64,000 nt of DNA from Streptomyces roseirectus (GCF_014489635.1 NZ_CP060828.1:3882001-3946000); one strand, 5' to 3'; numbered from the stretch's first letter, positions 47,547 to 57,219 are shown. Notes: generated by a model not told the origin, from the letters alone. Numbers and translations: made by a program.

Positions 47547-47647
47547 AAGTCCCCCCACGATCCTCAGGAGCCTCCCCCGACTCCCCTTCATTTGATGTAC
47601 CTGTGAAGAACCTTAGCCCGAGACTTCCTTTACCGTCCCTGACGTTT

Positions 47648-48430
47648 TCAGCCCCCCGACAGTTCCCGCACCAGCTCCGAGAAGTCCGCGGTGTCCTTCG
47701 CCGGGGGCCGCTCGGCGGCGACCTTCGTGCCGTAGTCGCTGTAGTACGCGGTCTGGCTGTACGCCCCGTCCGCCGTGACGCCCTTCTCCACCTTCTTGAC
47801 CAGCAGGTGCCGCTCGTCCACCCAGACGTCCACCCGCTCGGTCGTCACGTGCGAGGCGTCCGAGTCGACGCTGCCCGAGTAGTGCGTCGTCCGCCGCCCC
47901 CGCACGGTCTCCCGGCCGACCTCGCGGACGTCCCGCGAGGCCAGCAGGAGCTTCACGGAGCGGTTCGGGGCGGTGTGCCGGAGCTGGTCCTGGATGTACT
48001 CCCCCGAGCGGCCGGCCAGCCGCTCCAGGTCGGCGTAGTCGTAGCGCACCCAGTGCCGCCCGCCGGCCGACTTCGCGAGCGCGGCGCCCATCCGCGCGTA
48101 GTACGCCTCCGGCAGGTACCGGGCCTCCGTGGACGACGTCCCGGCCTCCCGCATCGTCCGGGCGACGCTCCCGCCGGTGTAGGTCAGCACCAGCGTCCCG
48201 GTGAGCCCGCCGGACCAGGAGACGGCGCCCTCGGCCGTGAGGGACATCAGCCTGCCCATGACGGTGCTCGTCTCGACCTTCGCCGAGGCCGCCTCGCGCG
48301 TGGCCCGCTCGGCGCTGCGCAGCGCCGCCGGCGGCCGGACCGCGGCCACCTCGGGCTCGTCCGGCGTCGTGCAGGCCACGCTCCCCGCCAGCACCAACGC
48401 CAGCGCCGCCCACAGCCCCGCCCGCTTCAT
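47648..48430 (-). CDS. Lipoprotein, paralogue-like neighbour of the preceding one
   Basis: 260 residues. Starts MKRAGLWAALALVLAGSVAC, with lipobox LAGSVAC. The mature region shares order and spacing with the neighbouring lipoprotein: KVETSTVMGRLMSL.., YYARMG.., GRHWVRYDY.., SVKLLLASRDVREVGRETVRGRRTTHYSG, VDVWVDERHLLVKKVEK. The pair is transcribed with the ribosomal genes around it or from its own promoter; a strong terminator precedes it. Function unknown. Confidence 0.88.
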   Translation of the reverse strand: MKRAGLWAALALVLAGSVACTTPDEPEVAAVRPPAALRSAERATREAASAKVETSTVMGRLMSLTAEGAVSWSGGLTGTLVLTYTGGSVARTMREAGTSSTEARYLPEAYYARMGAALAKSAGGRHWVRYDYADLERLAGRSGEYIQDQLRHTAPNRSVKLLLASRDVREVGRETVRGRRTTHYSGSVDSDASHVTTERVDVWVDERHLLVKKVEKGVTADGAYSQTAYYSDYGTKVAAERPPAKDTADFSELVRELSGG

Positions 48431-48514
48431 CCGCCCCACCACCCCTGTGCGATCTCCGTGACCGCACGGTAACCCAGCCCCCGCACACCGGGACAGAGAC
48501 CCCGGAAAAGGGAA

Positions 48515-48544
48515 CGGGCCCCACACCCGAAGGTGTGGGGCCCG
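48515..48544 (-). terminator. Terminator of rplK-rplA
   Basis: Perfect 13-bp arms CGGGCCCCACACC / GGTGTGGGGCCCG with loop TTCG, then TTCCCTTTTCC on the minus strand. It lies 28 nt after the rplA stop and isolates the ribosomal operon from the lipoprotein genes. Confidence 0.85.
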
Positions 48545-48571
48545 GCCCGACTACGAGGTGAGCGGTGAGGC

Positions 48572-49297
48572 TCAGACCGCGGCCGGGTCCTCCTCGACGA
48601 GGAGGTTGCGGGTGCGGTTCGGGTCGACCTGGATGCCGGGGCCGATCGTGGTGCTGATCGCGGCCTTCTTGATGTAACGACCCTTCGCGGCGGACGGCTT
48701 GAGACGCGTGATCTCTTCCAGCGCCGCGGCGTAGTTCTCCACCAGCTTCTCGTCGTCGAACGACGTCTTGCCGATGATGAAGTGCAGGTTCGAGTGCTTG
48801 TCGACGCGGAACTCGATCTTGCCGCCCTTGATGTCCGTGACGGCCTTGGCCACGTCCGGGGTGACGGTGCCGGTCTTCGGGTTCGGCATCAGACCACGCG
48901 GACCGAGCACGCGGCCGAGGCGGCCGACCTTGCCCATGAGGTCCGGGGTGGCGACGACGGCGTCGAAGTCCAGGCGGCCCTTGGCGACCTCGTCGATCAG
49001 TTCGTCGGAGCCGACGATGTCGGCGCCAGCGGCTTCCGCGGCGGCAGCACGGTCACCGGTCGCGAAGACCAGGACCCGGGCGGTCTTGCCGGTGCCGTGC
49101 GGCAGGTTCACGGTGCCACGGACCATCTGGTCGGCCTTGCGCGGGTCGACACCCAGGCGGAAGGCGACCTCGACGGTGCCGTCGAACTTCGAGGTGGAGG
49201 TCTCCTTGGCGAGACGGACGGCCTCGAGCGGGGCGTACAGCTTCTCCCGGTCGACCTTGGCGTCCGCAGCGCGAAGAGCCTTGCTGCGCTTGCTCAT
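48572..49297 (-). CDS. rplA: Ribosomal protein L1
   Basis: 241 residues. [19 protein letters not shown].., [15 protein letters not shown] and the C-terminal [15 protein letters not shown] are diagnostic. Stalk protein near the E site, and usual translational repressor of rplKA. Follows rplK by 82 nt. Confidence 0.99.
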   Translation of the reverse strand: MSKRSKALRAADAKVDREKLYAPLEAVRLAKETSTSKFDGTVEVAFRLGVDPRKADQMVRGTVNLPHGTGKTARVLVFATGDRAAAAEAAGADIVGSDELIDEVAKGRLDFDAVVATPDLMGKVGRLGRVLGPRGLMPNPKTGTVTPDVAKAVTDIKGGKIEFRVDKHSNLHFIIGKTSFDDEKLVENYAAALEEITRLKPSAAKGRYIKKAAISTTIGPGIQVDPNRTRNLLVEEDPAAV

Positions 49298-49379
49298 GTA
49301 CTGCTCCTGTGTGTTCTGGAGTCGTGGTCAGGGCCGAGCAGGCCCTCCCACTGAACTGCTTGCGGGAAGGGGGTGGGAC

Positions 49380-49814
49380 TCAGCCCTCGACGACGACGCC
49401 CATGGAACGCGCGGTACCGGCGATGATCTTCGCGGCGGCGTCCAGGTCGTTGGCGTTGAGGTCGGGGAGCTTGGTCGTGGCGATCTCGCGGACCTGCGCC
49501 TCGGTGATCTTGGCGACCTTGGTCTTGTGCGGCTCGCCGGAGCCCTTCTCGACACCCGCGGCCTTGAGGATCATCTTCGCGGCCGGCGGCGTCTTGGTCA
49601 CGAAGGTGAAGGAACGGTCCTCGTAGACCGTGATCTCCACCGGGATGACCCAGCCACGCTGCGACTCGGTCGCGGCGTTGTACGCCTTGCAGAACTCCAT
49701 GATGTTGACACCGTGCTGACCGAGCGCGGGGCCGACCGGCGGGGCGGGGTTCGCCGCACCGGCGTTGATCTGGAGCTTGATGAGCCCCGTGACCTTCTTC
49801 TTCTTGGGAGGCAT
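49380..49814 (-). CDS. rplK: Ribosomal protein L11
   Basis: 144 residues. [46 protein letters not shown], with the thiostrepton-binding N-terminal Pro-rich loop ([11 protein letters not shown]). Part of the factor-binding centre. Confidence 0.99.
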   Translation of the reverse strand: MPPKKKKVTGLIKLQINAGAANPAPPVGPALGQHGVNIMEFCKAYNAATESQRGWVIPVEITVYEDRSFTFVTKTPPAAKMILKAAGVEKGSGEPHKTKVAKITEAQVREIATTKLPDLNANDLDAAAKIIAGTARSMGVVVEG

Positions 49815-49982
49815 AGCTCTCCGGGTCCTTTCGATTCGGGTCCTGCCCGCCTCCGGGAATCACCCGGACGCAGGCATACCGCACAACGATAGCGGGTATA
49901 GGTGTGCGGCTGAAAACCGAGCAGGTCAGACAAGCCGTGAAGGCCCGCCTGACCTGGTCGGAAGCGTTTCTTCCAGAAGGAG

Positions 49983-50846
49983 CTAGTTCTTCTGGATCTG
50001 GTCGAAGGACAGCTCGACCGGCGTCTCGCGGCCGAAGATCTCCACCAGGCCCTTGACCTTCTTGGAGTCGGCGTTGATCTCGTTGATCGTGGCCTGCAGC
50101 GTGGCGAACGGACCGTCGGTCACCGTCACCGAGTCGCCCACCTCGAAGTCCAGCACCTGGACCTCGACCTTGCGCGCGGGCGCCGGCTTGCCCTCGGCCT
50201 CGGCCGCCTCACGGGCCGCCTTCTCCTCCGCCTCGGGCGCGAGCATCTTGACGATCTCGTCCAGCGTCAGCGGGTAGGGGTCGTACGCGTTGCCCACGAA
50301 CCCGGTGACACCGGGGGTGTTGCGGACGACGCCCCAGGACTCGTTGGTGAGGTCCATCCGGACGAGGACGTACCCGGGCAGCTTGTTCTGCCGGATCGTC
50401 TTGCGCTCGCCGTTCTTGATCTGGGCGACCTCTTCCTGCGGCACCTCGGCCTGGAAGATGAAGTCCTCGACGTTCAGCGAGACGGCGCGCTGCTCCAGGT
50501 TGGTCTTCACGCGGTTCTCGTAACCGGCGTACGTGTGGATGACGTACCACTCGCCGGGGAGCGTGCGCAGCTCCTCGCGCAGGGCCTCGACGGGGTCGAC
50601 GGGCTCGGTCTCGACGTCACCGCCGGACTCGTCGTCCTCGTCGCCCTCGCCCTCGCCGCCGTCCTCTTCGAGGGCTTCCTCGTCGAGGTGGACGGCGTCC
50701 TCTTCAGCGGCCTCGCCGGCCTCGGCGTCGGCAGCCTCGACCTCGTCCAGGTCCTCGTCCGCGCCCTCGACGATGTCGAGCTCGTCGTCGACGGACTCGA
50801 CGGTCTCGACAGCTTCGCGGTCGTCGTTCAGGTTCTGGTCAGACAC
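49983..50846 (-). CDS. nusG: Transcription termination/antitermination factor NusG
   Basis: 287 residues. The first ~100 residues are an acidic extension (many Glu/Asp) seen in actinobacterial NusG. From [23 protein letters not shown] the NGN domain is clear, ending near 190, and a KOW domain follows ([50 protein letters not shown]). Binds RNA polymerase and couples to Rho or S10. Follows secE by 81 nt. Confidence 0.99.
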   Translation of the reverse strand: MSDQNLNDDREAVETVESVDDELDIVEGADEDLDEVEAADAEAGEAAEEDAVHLDEEALEEDGGEGEGDEDDESGGDVETEPVDPVEALREELRTLPGEWYVIHTYAGYENRVKTNLEQRAVSLNVEDFIFQAEVPQEEVAQIKNGERKTIRQNKLPGYVLVRMDLTNESWGVVRNTPGVTGFVGNAYDPYPLTLDEIVKMLAPEAEEKAAREAAEAEGKPAPARKVEVQVLDFEVGDSVTVTDGPFATLQATINEINADSKKVKGLVEIFGRETPVELSFDQIQKN

Positions 50847-50927
50847 GTGGCTGCTTCTTCCTGGGTTGCATAGGGGTGGAACATGCGAAAGGGGCGCCGG
50901 TTTCCTCGGCGCCCTTCGCTGGTCGGC

Positions 50928-51215
50928 TCAGCCGAAGACGTACTTGGCGGCGTGGCTGAGGCCATAGTCGATCACCGTGACCAGACCGATCATGATCACC
51001 ACGAAGACGATCACCACGGTGGTGTAGGTGCTGAGCTGGTTGCGCGTCGGCCAGACTACCTTGCGCAGCTCCGCGACGATCTGGCGGTAGAAGAGGGCCA
51101 GACGCTTCAGCGGGCCTCTCTTGGCGCGCTTGCCGCCCTTACGCGCCTTCTTCTTGCTCTCAGGCGCTTCGTCCTGGGCATCAGGCGTGTCGATGGAGCC
51201 CACGGCATCCGCCAT
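50928..51215 (-). CDS. secE: Preprotein translocase subunit SecE
   Basis: 95 residues. A basic N-terminal region (KKKARKGGKRAKRG) precedes the conserved amphipathic helix LALFYRQIVAELRKVVWPTRNQL and one membrane helix (YTTVVIVFVVIMIGLVTVIDYGLSHAAKYVFG). SecE clamps SecY. Confidence 0.98.
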   Translation of the reverse strand: MADAVGSIDTPDAQDEAPESKKKARKGGKRAKRGPLKRLALFYRQIVAELRKVVWPTRNQLSTYTTVVIVFVVIMIGLVTVIDYGLSHAAKYVFG

Positions 51216-51325
51216 TCGTCCTCACCTGTTCCCGGGTCGTGGCCGTGCCGCGCCCGGTCTGAGCCGCACGGCGGTGCAAAGCTGTATGTACCTGCGCACA
51301 CATCTCTCGGCTGAGGAGTGTGTAG

Positions 51326-51398
51326 CAGGGCCGGAGGGACTTGAACCCCCAACCGCTGGTTTTGGAGACCAGTGCTCTACCAATTGAGCTACGACCCT
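51326..51398 (-). tRNA. tRNA-Trp (CCA)
   Basis: 73 nt, no encoded CCA. Acceptor AGGGTCG / CGGCCCT, loop CTCCAAA giving anticodon CCA, T-loop GGTTCAAGTCC. It lies just upstream of secE, the standard actinobacterial arrangement. Confidence 0.97.
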
Positions 51399-51625
51399 TT
51401 GTGTGCCCCCCAACCTACCGTATCCAGGCGGGTGCTTGGTGTGCACCGCTTGTGGCACGGCTGTCAAAGGCCAACGACGGATGAGTGTACGTGCTCAGGG
51501 GCCGTGCGTCGAACGTGAAGCGCTCGCGGTCGGATTCAGTCTGATGTTCCGTCTGTTCCCTCTGGGGTGCCCAGTCCGTGAAACCGGCGTGCCGCGCGGG
51601 TTTCGGGTCTGAAAACATGGCCGGT

Positions 51626-52849
51626 ATGAGCGCTCCCTCCTCTCCCACCGAACGCCGGGTCTCCGCCCGCGTCGGCTCGATCTCCGAGTCCGCGACCCTC
51701 GCCGTGGACGCCAAGGCGAAGGCCCTGAAGGCCGCCGGGCGTCCGGTGATCGGGTTCGGCGCGGGTGAGCCCGACTTCCCGACCCCCGACTACATCGTCG
51801 AAGCGGCCGTCGAGGCGTGCAAGAACCCGAAGTACCACCGCTACACGCCGGCCGGGGGTCTGCCCGAGCTGAAGGCCGCGATCGCCTCGAAGACGCTGCG
51901 CGACTCCGGCTACCAGGTCGACGCCGCCCAGGTCCTCGTCACCAACGGCGGCAAGCAGGCCATCTACGAGGCGTTCGCCGCGATCCTCGACCCGGGCGAC
52001 GAGGTCATCGTCCCGGCGCCGTACTGGACGACGTACCCGGAGTCGATCCGGCTGGCCGGCGGTGTCCCGGTGGAGGTCGTCGCCGACGAGACGACCGGCT
52101 ACCGCGTCTCCGTCGAGCAGCTGGAGGCGGCGCGGACCGCGCACACCAAGGTCCTACTCTTCGTCTCGCCGTCCAACCCGACCGGCGCGGTCTACACGCG
52201 CGCGCAGGTCGAGGAGATCGGGCGCTGGGCCGCCGAGCACGGGCTGTGGGTGCTGACGGACGAGATCTACGAGCACCTGGTGTACGGGGACGCCGAGTTC
52301 CACTCGCTGCCGGTGGTCGTGCCGGAGCTGGCCGACAAGACGATCGTCGTCAACGGGGTCGCGAAGACGTACGCGATGACCGGCTGGCGCGTGGGCTGGG
52401 TCATCGGCCCCAAGGACGTCGTCAAGGCCGCGACGAACCTCCAGTCGCACGCGACGTCCAACGTCTCCAACGTCGCCCAGGTCGCCGCGCTCGCCGCGGT
52501 CTCCGGGGACCTCGCGGCCGTCGAGGAGATGAAGGTCGCGTTCGACCGGCGGCGCAAGAAGATCGTGTCGATGCTCAACGAGATCGACGGTGTGCTGTGC
52601 CCGGAGCCGGAGGGCGCGTTCTACGCGTACCCGTCCGTGAAGGCGCTGCTCGGCAAGGAGATCCGGGGGCGGCGTCCGGCCACCTCGGTGGAGCTGGCCG
52701 AGCTGATCCTGGAGGAGGCCGAGGTCGCGGTCGTCCCCGGTGAGGCGTTCGGGACGCCGGGGTATCTGCGGCTGTCGTACGCGCTGGGGGACGAGGACCT
52801 GGTCGAGGGTGTCTCGCGGCTGCAGAAGCTGCTGGGCGAGGCGAAGTAG
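51626..52849 (+). CDS. Pyridoxal-phosphate aminotransferase (aspartate aminotransferase type)
   Basis: 407 residues. Fold type I aminotransferase [34 protein letters not shown] (PLP Asp and Tyr), [16 protein letters not shown] with the Schiff-base Lys, and YLRLSYAL with the substrate Arg. The first ATG at 51578 is less likely than the ATG of [11 protein letters not shown] (or the one 9 nt upstream, MAGM). Upstream is the tRNA-Trp/secE block on the other strand; an intrinsic terminator follows directly. Transamination between aspartate and 2-oxoglutarate is the family default. Confidence 0.95.
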   Translation: MSAPSSPTERRVSARVGSISESATLAVDAKAKALKAAGRPVIGFGAGEPDFPTPDYIVEAAVEACKNPKYHRYTPAGGLPELKAAIASKTLRDSGYQVDAAQVLVTNGGKQAIYEAFAAILDPGDEVIVPAPYWTTYPESIRLAGGVPVEVVADETTGYRVSVEQLEAARTAHTKVLLFVSPSNPTGAVYTRAQVEEIGRWAAEHGLWVLTDEIYEHLVYGDAEFHSLPVVVPELADKTIVVNGVAKTYAMTGWRVGWVIGPKDVVKAATNLQSHATSNVSNVAQVAALAAVSGDLAAVEEMKVAFDRRRKKIVSMLNEIDGVLCPEPEGAFYAYPSVKALLGKEIRGRRPATSVELAELILEEAEVAVVPGEAFGTPGYLRLSYALGDEDLVEGVSRLQKLLGEAK

Positions 52850-52862
52850 GGCGTTGTCTGTG

Positions 52863-52902
52863 CGGGTCAGCTCACTCAGTTTGAGTGGGCTGACCCGTTT
52901 TT
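52863..52902 (+). terminator. Intrinsic terminator of the aminotransferase gene
   Basis: 16-bp stem (CGGGTCAGCTCACTCA with TGAGTGGGCTGACCCG, one G-T pair), 3-nt loop, then TTTTT. Classic Rho-independent terminator, 14 nt past the stop. Confidence 0.95.
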
Positions 52903-52971
52903 CTGTGCGAGCAAGACCACGTTCAGGGAACCGACTACCCGCCTCTCACCCGAGTACGGCAGTATCGGCGA

Positions 52972-54012
52972 ATGGAGCGTGTACGTGATCTCTCTCAACT
53001 CCCCAAAGCCCATCTGCACCTGCACTTCACCGGTTCGATGCGGCCCGCGACCGTGCTGGAGCTGGCAGACAAGTACGGGGTGCGGCTGCCGGAGGCGCTG
53101 TCCGAGGCGCTGACCAGCGGGGAGCCGCCGCAGCTCAGGGCGACGGACGAGCGGGGCTGGTTCCGCTTCCAGCGGCTGTACGACGCCGCGCGCTCGTGCC
53201 TCAGGGAGCCCGACGACATCCGGCGGCTGGTGCGGGAGGCCGCCGAGGAGGACGTCAGGGACGGCTCCGGCTGGCTGGAGATCCAGGTCGACCCGACGTC
53301 GTACGCGCCCCGTCTCGGCGGGCTCATCCCGGCGCTGGAGATCATCCTCGACGCGGTGGAGACGACCTCCCGCGAGACGGGGCTCGGGATGCGGGTCCTG
53401 GTCGCCGCGAACCGTATGAAGCACCCGCTGGACGCCCGGACGCTGGCCCGGCTCGCCGTCCGGTACGCCGACCGGGGCGTCGTCGGCTTCGGGCTCTCCA
53501 ACGACGAACGCCGGGGGATGGCCCGGGACTTCGACCGCGCGTTCGCGATCGCGCGCGAGGGCGGGCTGTTGTCGGCGCCGCACGGCGGTGAGCTGACCGG
53601 TCCCTCGTCCGTCCGCGACTGTCTGGACGACCTCCACGCGACCCGGATCGGCCACGGGGTCCGCGCGGCGGAGGATCCCCGCCTCCTGAAGCGCCTCGCC
53701 GAGCGGGGGATCACCTGCGAGGTCTGCCCCGCCTCCAACGTCGCCCTCGGCGTCTACGAAAAACCGGAGGACGTCCCCCTGCGGGTCCTCTACGACGCCG
53801 GCGTCCCCATGGCCCTCGGCGCCGACGACCCCCTCCTCTTCGGCTCCCGCCTCGCCGCGCAGTACGAGATCGCGCGCCGGCACCACGACTTCACCGACGA
53901 GGAACTGGCCGACCTCGCCCGCCAGTCGATCCGCGGCTCCGCCGCACCGGAGGAGACCCGGACGAAGCTGCTGGCGGGGGTGGACGACTGGATCTCGGGG
54001 CCGGGGGTGTGA
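52972..54012 (+). CDS. add: Adenosine deaminase
   Basis: 346 residues. Deaminates adenosine or a related purine. Metal and catalytic residues are in place: HLHLHFTGS (HxH), SAPHGGEL (His and catalytic Glu), TRIGHG (His), LGADDP (two Asp). MERVRDLSQLPKAHLHLHFTGS starts correctly for the family. Follows the aminotransferase gene after its terminator; purine salvage gene. Confidence 0.95.
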   Translation: MERVRDLSQLPKAHLHLHFTGSMRPATVLELADKYGVRLPEALSEALTSGEPPQLRATDERGWFRFQRLYDAARSCLREPDDIRRLVREAAEEDVRDGSGWLEIQVDPTSYAPRLGGLIPALEIILDAVETTSRETGLGMRVLVAANRMKHPLDARTLARLAVRYADRGVVGFGLSNDERRGMARDFDRAFAIAREGGLLSAPHGGELTGPSSVRDCLDDLHATRIGHGVRAAEDPRLLKRLAERGITCEVCPASNVALGVYEKPEDVPLRVLYDAGVPMALGADDPLLFGSRLAAQYEIARRHHDFTDEELADLARQSIRGSAAPEETRTKLLAGVDDWISGPGV

Positions 54013-54038
54013 GGTGGGGTCAAGGGCGTGAGGCGGGG

Positions 54039-54563
54039 TCAAGGGCGTCTGAAGTGGGTGTAGGGCGGATACGCCTGGAAGCAGACGCCGATCTCGGGTT
54101 CGTGGTGGTCGCCCGAACCGAGGATGTGCGTCATGCAGACCGGCTTGCCCTCGGCGACGCCCTTCTGCCGGGGGCCGAAGCCGGCGTACGCGAACTCCGC
54201 CGCGAGCCCCGCGAAGGCCTCCCTGCCGCCGGTCAGGATGCACGTGCGCGCGTGACTGACCTGTCTCAGCCGCGGCTCCTGCCCCGTCCGGTACGACCGT
54301 CCCCGTTCCGCGTCGCGCGCGGTGCGCTGCTCGTCGGTGCGAACAGTCAGCGGGATGCCCTGGCGGAGCCTTCGCCGCAGGTCGGGCCAGCTGGAAGCGC
54401 GCAGGCCGTAGGAGTCGGGAACCAAGAGGAGATCGACCAGCTCTCCCACTCCCCAGTTCGGCGGGACGCCCGCTCTCAGGGGGATGTGGACGAGGGTGTG
54501 GCGGGAGTACGCGGCGCAGGGGGGTGCGGGGACGGACGACCCGGTGGGAGTGCGGGCCGACAC
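54039..54563 (-). CDS. Hypothetical protein
   Basis: Up to 174 residues; the start is uncertain because the first ~20 residues are of low complexity. Sequence such as LVHIPLRAGVPPNWGVGELVDLLLVPDSYGLRASSWPDLRRRLRQGIPL, HARTCILTGG and HEPEIGVCFQAYPPYTHF has coding character, with no known domain that I recognise. It is convergent with add, 26 nt apart. Cytoplasmic, no signal or membrane segment. Confidence 0.55.
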   Translation of the reverse strand: MSARTPTGSSVPAPPCAAYSRHTLVHIPLRAGVPPNWGVGELVDLLLVPDSYGLRASSWPDLRRRLRQGIPLTVRTDEQRTARDAERGRSYRTGQEPRLRQVSHARTCILTGGREAFAGLAAEFAYAGFGPRQKGVAEGKPVCMTHILGSGDHHEPEIGVCFQAYPPYTHFRRP

Positions 54564-54645
54564 GGGGGCGGAACCCGGTGAGCCTCAGGCGCATGCGGGG
54601 TGCCTCATGGGAGCAGGGTCGCGGCTCAAGTGGGGGCACGGGGAA

Positions 54646-55320
54646 TTACACGGTGCTGGTCGTTCCGGGGATTTCGGCTGATCCGGCGATTTCGGTGGTT
54701 CCGGTGTCCCCGGCAGCCTCGTCCCCGGTGATGCCCGCGAGCAGCGTGCGCGTGAGGCTTGCTGCGAAGGCGGAGGGGTCGGGGCGGGCGTCGGCGGCGT
54801 CGTAGGCGAAGGCGCGGTGGACGCAGGCGCCGAGGAGGAGGGACGCGGCGGCGTGGACGTCGGCGTCGGGGCGGACGCGGCCCAGGGCCTGTTCCGCGCG
54901 GAGGTACGTCGCCAGGAGGTCGATGGGGATGTGCGCGCCGGTGCCCTTCTCCCGCATCGCCTCGTCGTGCCGCCGCTTGAGCCGGTTCTCGGCGTAGAGG
55001 GAGGCGGCGATCGGGAAGCTCTCGTCGTAGAAGAGGGCCGCTTCGAAGGCGATCCCGGTCAGGTTCTCCTCCAGGGTCCCCCGGCCGGGCTCGGCGGCGA
55101 GGCTGGACAGGAGGGGGGTGAGCCGGGGCAGGCGTTCCTTGAGGACCTGCACGAACAGCTCCTCCTTGCTGTCGAAGTGCTTGTAGAGGGCCGCCTCGGA
55201 GCAGCCGGCGACCCGCGCGATCTCCTTGGTCGTGGCCCGCGCGAGCCCCGCTGTACGCATGAGGTCGTGGGCGGCGTCGAGGATGCGTGCTCGGGTGGGC
55301 CTGGGCTCCATGGGGACCAT
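54646..55320 (-). CDS. TetR-family transcriptional regulator
   Basis: 224 residues. N-terminal helix-turn-helix (RARILDAAHDLMRTAGLARATTKEIARVAGCSEAALYKHFDSKEELF) followed by an all-helical ligand domain and a variable tail. Divergent from an NAD(P)H-binding oxidoreductase gene with two palindromic sites between them, so it probably represses itself and the oxidoreductase until a small ligand binds. The start MVPMEPRP could be the second Met. Confidence 0.93.
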   Translation of the reverse strand: MVPMEPRPTRARILDAAHDLMRTAGLARATTKEIARVAGCSEAALYKHFDSKEELFVQVLKERLPRLTPLLSSLAAEPGRGTLEENLTGIAFEAALFYDESFPIAASLYAENRLKRRHDEAMREKGTGAHIPIDLLATYLRAEQALGRVRPDADVHAAASLLLGACVHRAFAYDAADARPDPSAFAASLTRTLLAGITGDEAAGDTGTTEIAGSAEIPGTTSTV

Positions 55321-55344
55321 CCGTTCGGGGAAGGGACTTGACAG

Positions 55345-55364
55345 GTGAGTGAATGCTTACCCAC
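55345..55364. promoter_or_regulatory. TetR operator site 1
   Basis: GTGAGTGA-N4-TTACCCAC, an imperfect dyad, [11 protein letters not shown] the spacer of a promoter with TTGACA at 55338-55343 reading toward the oxidoreductase gene. Binding here would block polymerase. Confidence 0.6.
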
Positions 55365-55380
55365 TCTAGCGGGAGACAGG

Positions 55381-55400
55381 GTGAGTGAATACTCACTCAC
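55381..55400. promoter_or_regulatory. TetR operator site 2
   Basis: GTGAGTGA-N4-TCACTCAC, a perfect dyad with 8-bp arms, 36 bp centre-to-centre from site 1 and just upstream of the oxidoreductase start. Same arms as site 1, as expected for one regulator. Confidence 0.7.
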
Positions 55401-55425
55401 CTCAACTCCGTCTTGGGGGTCCCTC

Positions 55426-56058
55426 ATGAAACTCACCGTTCTCGGCGCTACCGGAGGCATCGGCAAGGAGATCGTCCGCCAGGCCCTCGACGCGGGCCAC
55501 GAAGTCACCGCCGTCGTCCGCGACCCCGCCCGCCTCCCCGTGACCGGCGCCCGCCTGGACGTCGTCCGCGCCGACCTCACCGACCCCGAGGCCCTGCGCC
55601 CCGCCCTGGCCGGCCGCGACGCCGTCCTCTCCGGCCTCGGCCCGCGCGGACGCGGCGACGCCGGCATCGCCGCCCGCCTGACCCGCACCGCCCTCGCGGC
55701 CATGGAGTCCACCGACGTCCGCCGCTTCCTCCTGGTCAGCGCCTCCCCCGTGGGCCCCGCCCCGGCCGACGACGGCCCGCTGGACCGCTTCATGCGCAGC
55801 GCCGTCTCGGCGGTCCTGCGTCCCGTCTATGACGACCTGCGCGAGATGGAGGCGGACGTGGCCCGCAGCGCCGTCGACTGGACGTCCGTCCGCCCGCCCC
55901 GCCTCCAGGACAAGCCCGTCACCGGGGTCTACCGCAAGGTGATCGGGGGCTTCCCGCGCGCGGGGAGGTTCATCGGCCGGGCGGACGTGGCCCACGCGAT
56001 GCTGGCGATGATCGAGGAGGCGGGGACGGTGAAGCAGGGGGTGGGGGTGGCGTACTGA
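55426..56058 (+). CDS. NAD(P)H-binding (NmrA/SDR-a5-like) oxidoreductase
   Basis: 210 residues. MKLTVLGATGGIGKEIVRQALDAGHEVTAVVRDP gives the Rossmann GxTGxxG motif of atypical SDRs (NAD(P)H-binding). No YxxxK catalytic motif is evident, so it may bind cofactor for sensing or act on quinones/aldehydes as related proteins do. Under control of the divergent TetR gene. Confidence 0.88.
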   Translation: MKLTVLGATGGIGKEIVRQALDAGHEVTAVVRDPARLPVTGARLDVVRADLTDPEALRPALAGRDAVLSGLGPRGRGDAGIAARLTRTALAAMESTDVRRFLLVSASPVGPAPADDGPLDRFMRSAVSAVLRPVYDDLREMEADVARSAVDWTSVRPPRLQDKPVTGVYRKVIGGFPRAGRFIGRADVAHAMLAMIEEAGTVKQGVGVAY

Positions 56059-56063
56059 GCCCC

Positions 56064-57119
56064 CTACAGGCTGACGCCCACCATCACCGGCTCGTTCACC
56101 AGCGTCACTCCGAACGCCGCCTCGACGCCCGTGACGATCTCGCGGGCCAGCGTGAGAAGGTCCTCGGTGGTCGCGGTGCCCCGGTTGGTGAGGGCGAGGG
56201 TGTGCTTGGTGGACAGGCGCGCGGGACCGGTGCCGTACCCCTTCGTGAAGCCGGCCTTGTCGATGAGCCAGGCGGCGGAGGTCTTGGTGCGGCCCTCCCC
56301 CGCCGGATAGGCGGGCGGCTCGGTGCCGACGCCCAGCCGCTCCCCCACGCGCGCGTGGAACGCCGCGAACTCGGCGTCCGTGAGGATCGGGTTGGTGAAG
56401 AAGGAACCGGCGGACCAGGTGTCGTGGTCCTCCGCGTCGAGAACCATCCCCTTGCCCGCGCGGAGCTTCAGCACCGTCTCGCGCGCGGCGGCGAGCCCGA
56501 CCCGCTCCCCCACCTCGACGCCGAGCGCCCGCGCGGTCTCGGCGTACTTCACGGGCGCCGACAGCCCGCCCGCGTCCTCCAGCTCGAACCGGACGCGCAG
56601 GACGACGTACCGCTCGGGCTCGGCCTTGAAGCGGCTGTGCCGGTACGAGAAGGCGCACTCGGCGTTCGTCAGCGTGACCGTCTCGCCCGCGCGCCGGTCG
56701 TAGGCGACGACCTCGGTGACGGTCGAGGCGACCTCCTGGCCGTACGCCCCGACGTTCTGGATCGGCGTCGCGCCGGCGGACCCGGGGATCCCGGCCAGGC
56801 ACTCGATCCCGGCGAGCCCGGCGTCCACCACGCGCGCGACGGCGTCGGTCCACACCTCGCCGGCGGCCAGCTCCAGCGTCGTCCCCCGCAGTTCGAACCC
56901 GCGCGTGGCGATCCGCAGTGCCGTCCCGGCGAAGCCCTTGTCCCCGATGACGAGGTTGGAGCCGCCGCCGACGACCAGCAGCGGCGCCCCGGCGGCGTCG
57001 GCCTCGCGCACGGCCTCGATCACCTCGGCGTCGGTGGTCGCGGTCACCAGCCGGGCGGCGGGGCCCCCGAGCCGGAACGTGGTCAGCGGGGCGAGCGGAG
57101 CGTCCAGAAGTTCGAGCAC
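56064..57119 (-). CDS. murB: UDP-N-acetylenolpyruvoylglucosamine reductase
   Basis: 351 residues from a GTG (MLELLDAPLAPLTTFRLGG), which matches the Streptomyces MurB length; another GTG 24 nt upstream is possible. FAD-binding TTFRLGGPAARLV, GGGSNLVIGDKGFAGTALRI, IPGSAGATPIQNVGAYGQEV, CAFSYRHSRFK, and the Ser of AGSFFTNPI that protonates the product. Reduces UDP-GlcNAc-enolpyruvate in peptidoglycan synthesis. Confidence 0.97.
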   Translation of the reverse strand: MLELLDAPLAPLTTFRLGGPAARLVTATTDAEVIEAVREADAAGAPLLVVGGGSNLVIGDKGFAGTALRIATRGFELRGTTLELAAGEVWTDAVARVVDAGLAGIECLAGIPGSAGATPIQNVGAYGQEVASTVTEVVAYDRRAGETVTLTNAECAFSYRHSRFKAEPERYVVLRVRFELEDAGGLSAPVKYAETARALGVEVGERVGLAAARETVLKLRAGKGMVLDAEDHDTWSAGSFFTNPILTDAEFAAFHARVGERLGVGTEPPAYPAGEGRTKTSAAWLIDKAGFTKGYGTGPARLSTKHTLALTNRGTATTEDLLTLAREIVTGVEAAFGVTLVNEPVMVGVSL

Positions 57120-57219
57120 GCGGCCAAGCCTACGAGACGGCACTGACAACGCCGGGCACACGTAAGGGGCGTCTCGCCCTGGAGAACGCCCCTTACCTCG
57201 CCGTACGCGCGCGTGCCCG

